Of a stretch of 64,000 nt of DNA, positions 61,418-64,000 are shown piece by piece (the stretch's first letter is position 1; the number at the start of each line of letters is the position of its first letter). Origin of the DNA: Epiperipatus broadwayi (Eukaryota; Onychophora; Udeonychophora; Euonychophora; Peripatidae); NCBI GenBank assembly GCA_028023455.1, contig JAQFVV010012509.1, forward strand, positions 2,606,001 to 2,670,000, in the 5' to 3' direction. The position numbers and the translations under genes are program-made. Under the pieces are notes generated by a model. That model did no database searches and had not been told where the DNA came from. It worked only from the letters and a program-made list of their open reading frames with translations.

Positions 61418-61425
61418 ATTTAGAA

Positions 61426-63324
61426 CATATATAATAATTTTTTTTAAAGTGGTTTTTTTTTTTAAAGTTTTTTTTTAATGGTAATGTCAATATTTTCTTA
61501 GCATTATTTTTTGCCTTGAGTTTTCTGGCAAAATTTTATTCTATTATTATTAAAACTGAAGTTATTGTGAAAATCGTGTCTTAAATGTTTCTAAAAATTC
61601 AATATGGTGACTTTTTTAGCCAGAAGGATAAAAAAATTATTTACAATGGAAATCAAATAAATAATAATCATGTTTCTTATTGTAAACTTTTATTTGTTTT
61701 CTAATAATCATTGTAAATGAAATCAGGCTAAAAATAAAACTTTATACTAAAACATGATTTTTTTTTTTTTTAAAAAAAAATTAAAATAAAAAACAAAACA
61801 TTAAAAGTTTTTGGAAAAAACAAGTTAAGTGACAATCAATGATTACATTATCAATTTATTTTTATATAATTTTAATTTCTTTCTCTCTGTCAAAGAAACA
61901 AATCAAAAATATTAAAGTTTAGATCTATATTAATATGTTTTAATAATATAAAGTGAAGCTTAAATTTACTTGTTTAATTTTTAATAACAAAACTATAAAT
62001 AAATTATAGTTAAAGAAAAAAATTAAAACTGATGCTATATATATATATAGTTTGCACATATAAAAACAAAAATTCAATAATCACATATTTAATTTTAATG
62101 ATTACACACATATAAATTATTGTACTTCAACATATGATTGTGGATACTAGAAAAAAAAAAAAAATCAATGCCTTTTAATACACATTTTAAAACAACCAAA
62201 CTTTTTCCACTTAGTAAAACCACTCATTTCCCTTATATATGTGTGCATCTGCGTGTTCTTATCATATATATATCTGTAACCAATCAAATCTTCTAGATTT
62301 ATTACAAACTCCTCTAAAGTTTGTTACAAATACTAAACTATCATTTTATGAAAAATGTCTCAGACCAATTTCTCTCACTAAATGTGTATAACAGATGAAC
62401 TGAAGATTAGAAACTCCTGAACATCCATCCATACAGGAATAACAAGCAGATTTTTCTATTTATATCTTATTTATGAGCAGTTTGATTTTAAAAACTTAAA
62501 ATGATTTTAGCATTATTTGTATGTATACAAAATTTTAATTCATTCAATTATTTAACATTCATATTATATAATTTAAAAATCAAGCCAGTTGTAATTAAGA
62601 CATATAAATATAAAATTCTGGTTTGCTTTTGTTTGATGTTCCAGTGTTTAAATTCTCCATTTCACCCAGTGAACATAGGTTTATTATATGAAATATATCT
62701 ATAGCGAGAGAAATTGATTTAGGACATTCAACACAAAACAACAGCGGCTCTGAATTCACAACAAGCTTTAGAGTAATGTAAGCCAAATCTAGATGATTTT
62801 ATTATTTACATATATTTATTAAGAATACTATTGAGTATATATTTACGTGACACAAAAAAAAGGAAGAAATAAAATAGCATAAATATTTTCAGGAAAAATT
62901 GCAAATTATTATATGTACCCACACACAAAAATATGCAATGTTGTAAATCATCAAATTTATTTGTCAATGGATGAAAATTAAACACTAATAAAAATCTGAA
63001 ATATTGCTTAAGATACTCAATTACAAAATTCTTGGAGGGGTCAAAAAAAAATTATTAAAACATGCTAGATAAAAAAAAATTTGAAAACTATTTTCATGAA
63101 AATATCTACTAACAAACTTTCTCTGTCTGTGTGTGACTGTATGCTTATTATTTATTCACATAAAAAGTTTGTGTGTGAATATAAATATATATATCTGTAT
63201 ATATATATTCACACACATACATTCCATCACATACAGACTTCAATTTTTTGCTATAATGCTTAAAAAATTTTTTTTGACAAGTTTGTGAATATTTTGAAAT
63301 AATTATAGAATAGTTTTCATATAC
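61426..63324. other. AT-rich intron; TA/CA microsatellites near 63180-63222
   Basis: Poly-T/A tracts (for example 61759-61780) and short TA and CA repeats. No gene or repeat family seen up to the NCoR donor site at 63324. Confidence 0.5.
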
Positions 63325-63411
63325 CTAGATATTCTTTCTTTATCTTCGCGAGTCTTTTTTATCTCAGGAAATTGTTTTTCATAAAATTCTCTCAATTTTG
63401 CTTCTTTGGCT
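63325..63411 (-). CDS. NCOR: Internal exon of nuclear receptor corepressor (NCoR/SMRTER family)
   Basis: Read on the minus strand, a pyrimidine-rich tract and AG (63413-63412) precede an 87-nt exon, and a GTATAT donor follows it at 63324. The exon is one base, 28 codons and two bases. The peptide includes KLREFYEKQFPEI and KTREDKERIS. I recognise this as the charged helical segment of NCoR/SMRT (human form close to YYEEQFPEIRKQREQQERF), which lies N-terminal to the first SANT (deacetylase-activating) domain. NCoR is a nuclear scaffold that joins unliganded nuclear receptors to HDAC3, TBL1 and GPS2. The codons are less AT-rich than the surroundings. The trailing two bases join one base of the next exon to make an Arg codon, so the splice phases agree. 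The preceding exon lies off the right edge. The family match is from memory, not from a search. Confidence 0.85.
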
Positions 63412-64000
63412 CTATTTAGAAGAAAAAAGCAATTAAGAATTACAAAAAATAAAATCATTCATTAAAAAATTTATTTGTGTAAAAGGAAGATTTAATTAGA
63501 CAACCTTTTTACACAAGCAACATTTTATAATCTTAACTACTTACTGCAATACAAGTAGTAGATAGGACAATTAATGCTTGCCCATAAAGTTTATTTAATT
63601 CCATACTAATATGCTGTCATTGTTACTTGTTATGAAAAGTGTAAAAAATATTTGACATTATACTATGGCATTAAGAACTAATGTCTAGTTCAATATACAA
63701 AATATCTTTTAATTTTTTAAAAACACACTCAAATTGTAATTCATTATAAATGTAAAAATAAATAAACAAGCAAACCATGTGACCCCAATTTATAAAATAC
63801 TTTTCAGAAGTCTCTATTTATACTATTCCAGTTCTGCAATCTAATATAAACTTATATAATCAACTGATGGTACATTGTAATTACTATTAAATCCCTATCC
63901 TGCGCATTCTTTCCCAGACTAATTTCTGATCTATAGCATTCATCAGTGAGGAATTTTGGTTCTGGATATGACACACTTGGATTTTTTTTGTATCGAATAT
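63412..64000 (-). other. End of the preceding NCoR intron (incomplete)
   Basis: AT-rich sequence upstream of the 63325-63411 exon on the minus strand. Only its last 589 bases are in the window. It contains part of a hammerhead element at the right edge and nothing else I could identify. Confidence 0.6.
63885..64000 (-). mobile_element. Family 1 hammerhead element, partial at window edge
   Basis: Starts AAATCCCTATC and contains a hammerhead-like block on the minus strand (63960-63905): CCTCA, canonical CTGATGA core, GAAAT, TA, GTC, TGGG. Stem II (ATGCTATAGATCA) is irregular. The element continues past the window. Confidence 0.55.

Larger units (their letters stand above)
13292..63324 (-). other. 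50-kb NCoR intron filled with transposable elements
   Basis: This interval joins the two NCoR exons with matching phase and is 50,033 bp long. It is strongly AT-rich and carries most of the mobile elements listed here. I saw no further NCoR-like exon inside it. A small alternative exon would be easy to miss by eye. Confidence 0.75.

Noticed and set aside
1-64000. CRISPR arrays, bacterial operons, ribosome binding sites or origins
   Set aside because: Spliced NCoR exons, LINEs, SINEs and hAT elements show animal nuclear DNA. No regularly spaced short repeats were seen.

Overview
The window is AT-rich animal DNA, dominated by transposable elements. It looks like part of one very large gene. 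Two short exons on the minus strand (63411-63325 and 13291-13207) encode adjoining pieces of a nuclear receptor corepressor of the NCoR/SMRT/SMRTER family. Their splice phases fit each other exactly. About 50.0 kb of intron separates them, and more than 13 kb of the next intron runs off the left edge. NCoR is an animal protein, and this peptide resembles invertebrate versions more than vertebrate ones. The AT content, degenerate RTE and Penelope retroelements, hAT elements and hammerhead ribozymes would suit an invertebrate such as a mollusc, chelicerate, flatworm or cnidarian. I cannot narrow it further.

Layout. 1-13206 (downstream intron): an inverted/tandem repeat at 1.4-2.6 kb; a broken RTE LINE (3.0-6.5 kb, plus strand) carrying two younger insertions; an inverted pair of tRNA-like/hammerhead SINEs (6.6-7.05 kb); a GC-richer stretch (7.3-11.6 kb) with a 66-bp coding-like repeat, an exon-like frame and a signal-peptide-like frame; and a 0.64-kb foldback element at 12.0-12.7 kb. 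13207-13291: second NCoR exon. 13292-63324: giant intron containing hairpins, tandem duplications, SINEs, a hAT element relic of 2.86 kb (31.5-34.36 kb), two related hAT MITEs with 8-bp target duplications (37.3 and 60.9 kb), a SPIN-like MITE (55.2 kb), Penelope-like remnants with reverse transcriptase and GIY-YIG parts (40.3-42.6 kb) and two LINE remnants (56.8-57.3 and 58.7-60.8 kb). 63325-63411: first NCoR exon.

The most striking theme is hammerhead ribozymes. Three clear sequence families, plus a weaker fourth, occur in short inverted-plus-direct elements. Several of these are flanked by 9-15 bp target duplications, and some sit inside RTE or Penelope copies. They look like retrozymes or non-autonomous Penelope relatives. 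One family combines a hammerhead with a tRNA-like Pol III promoter. No host gene other than NCoR could be supported, and no functional RNA gene or CRISPR was found.
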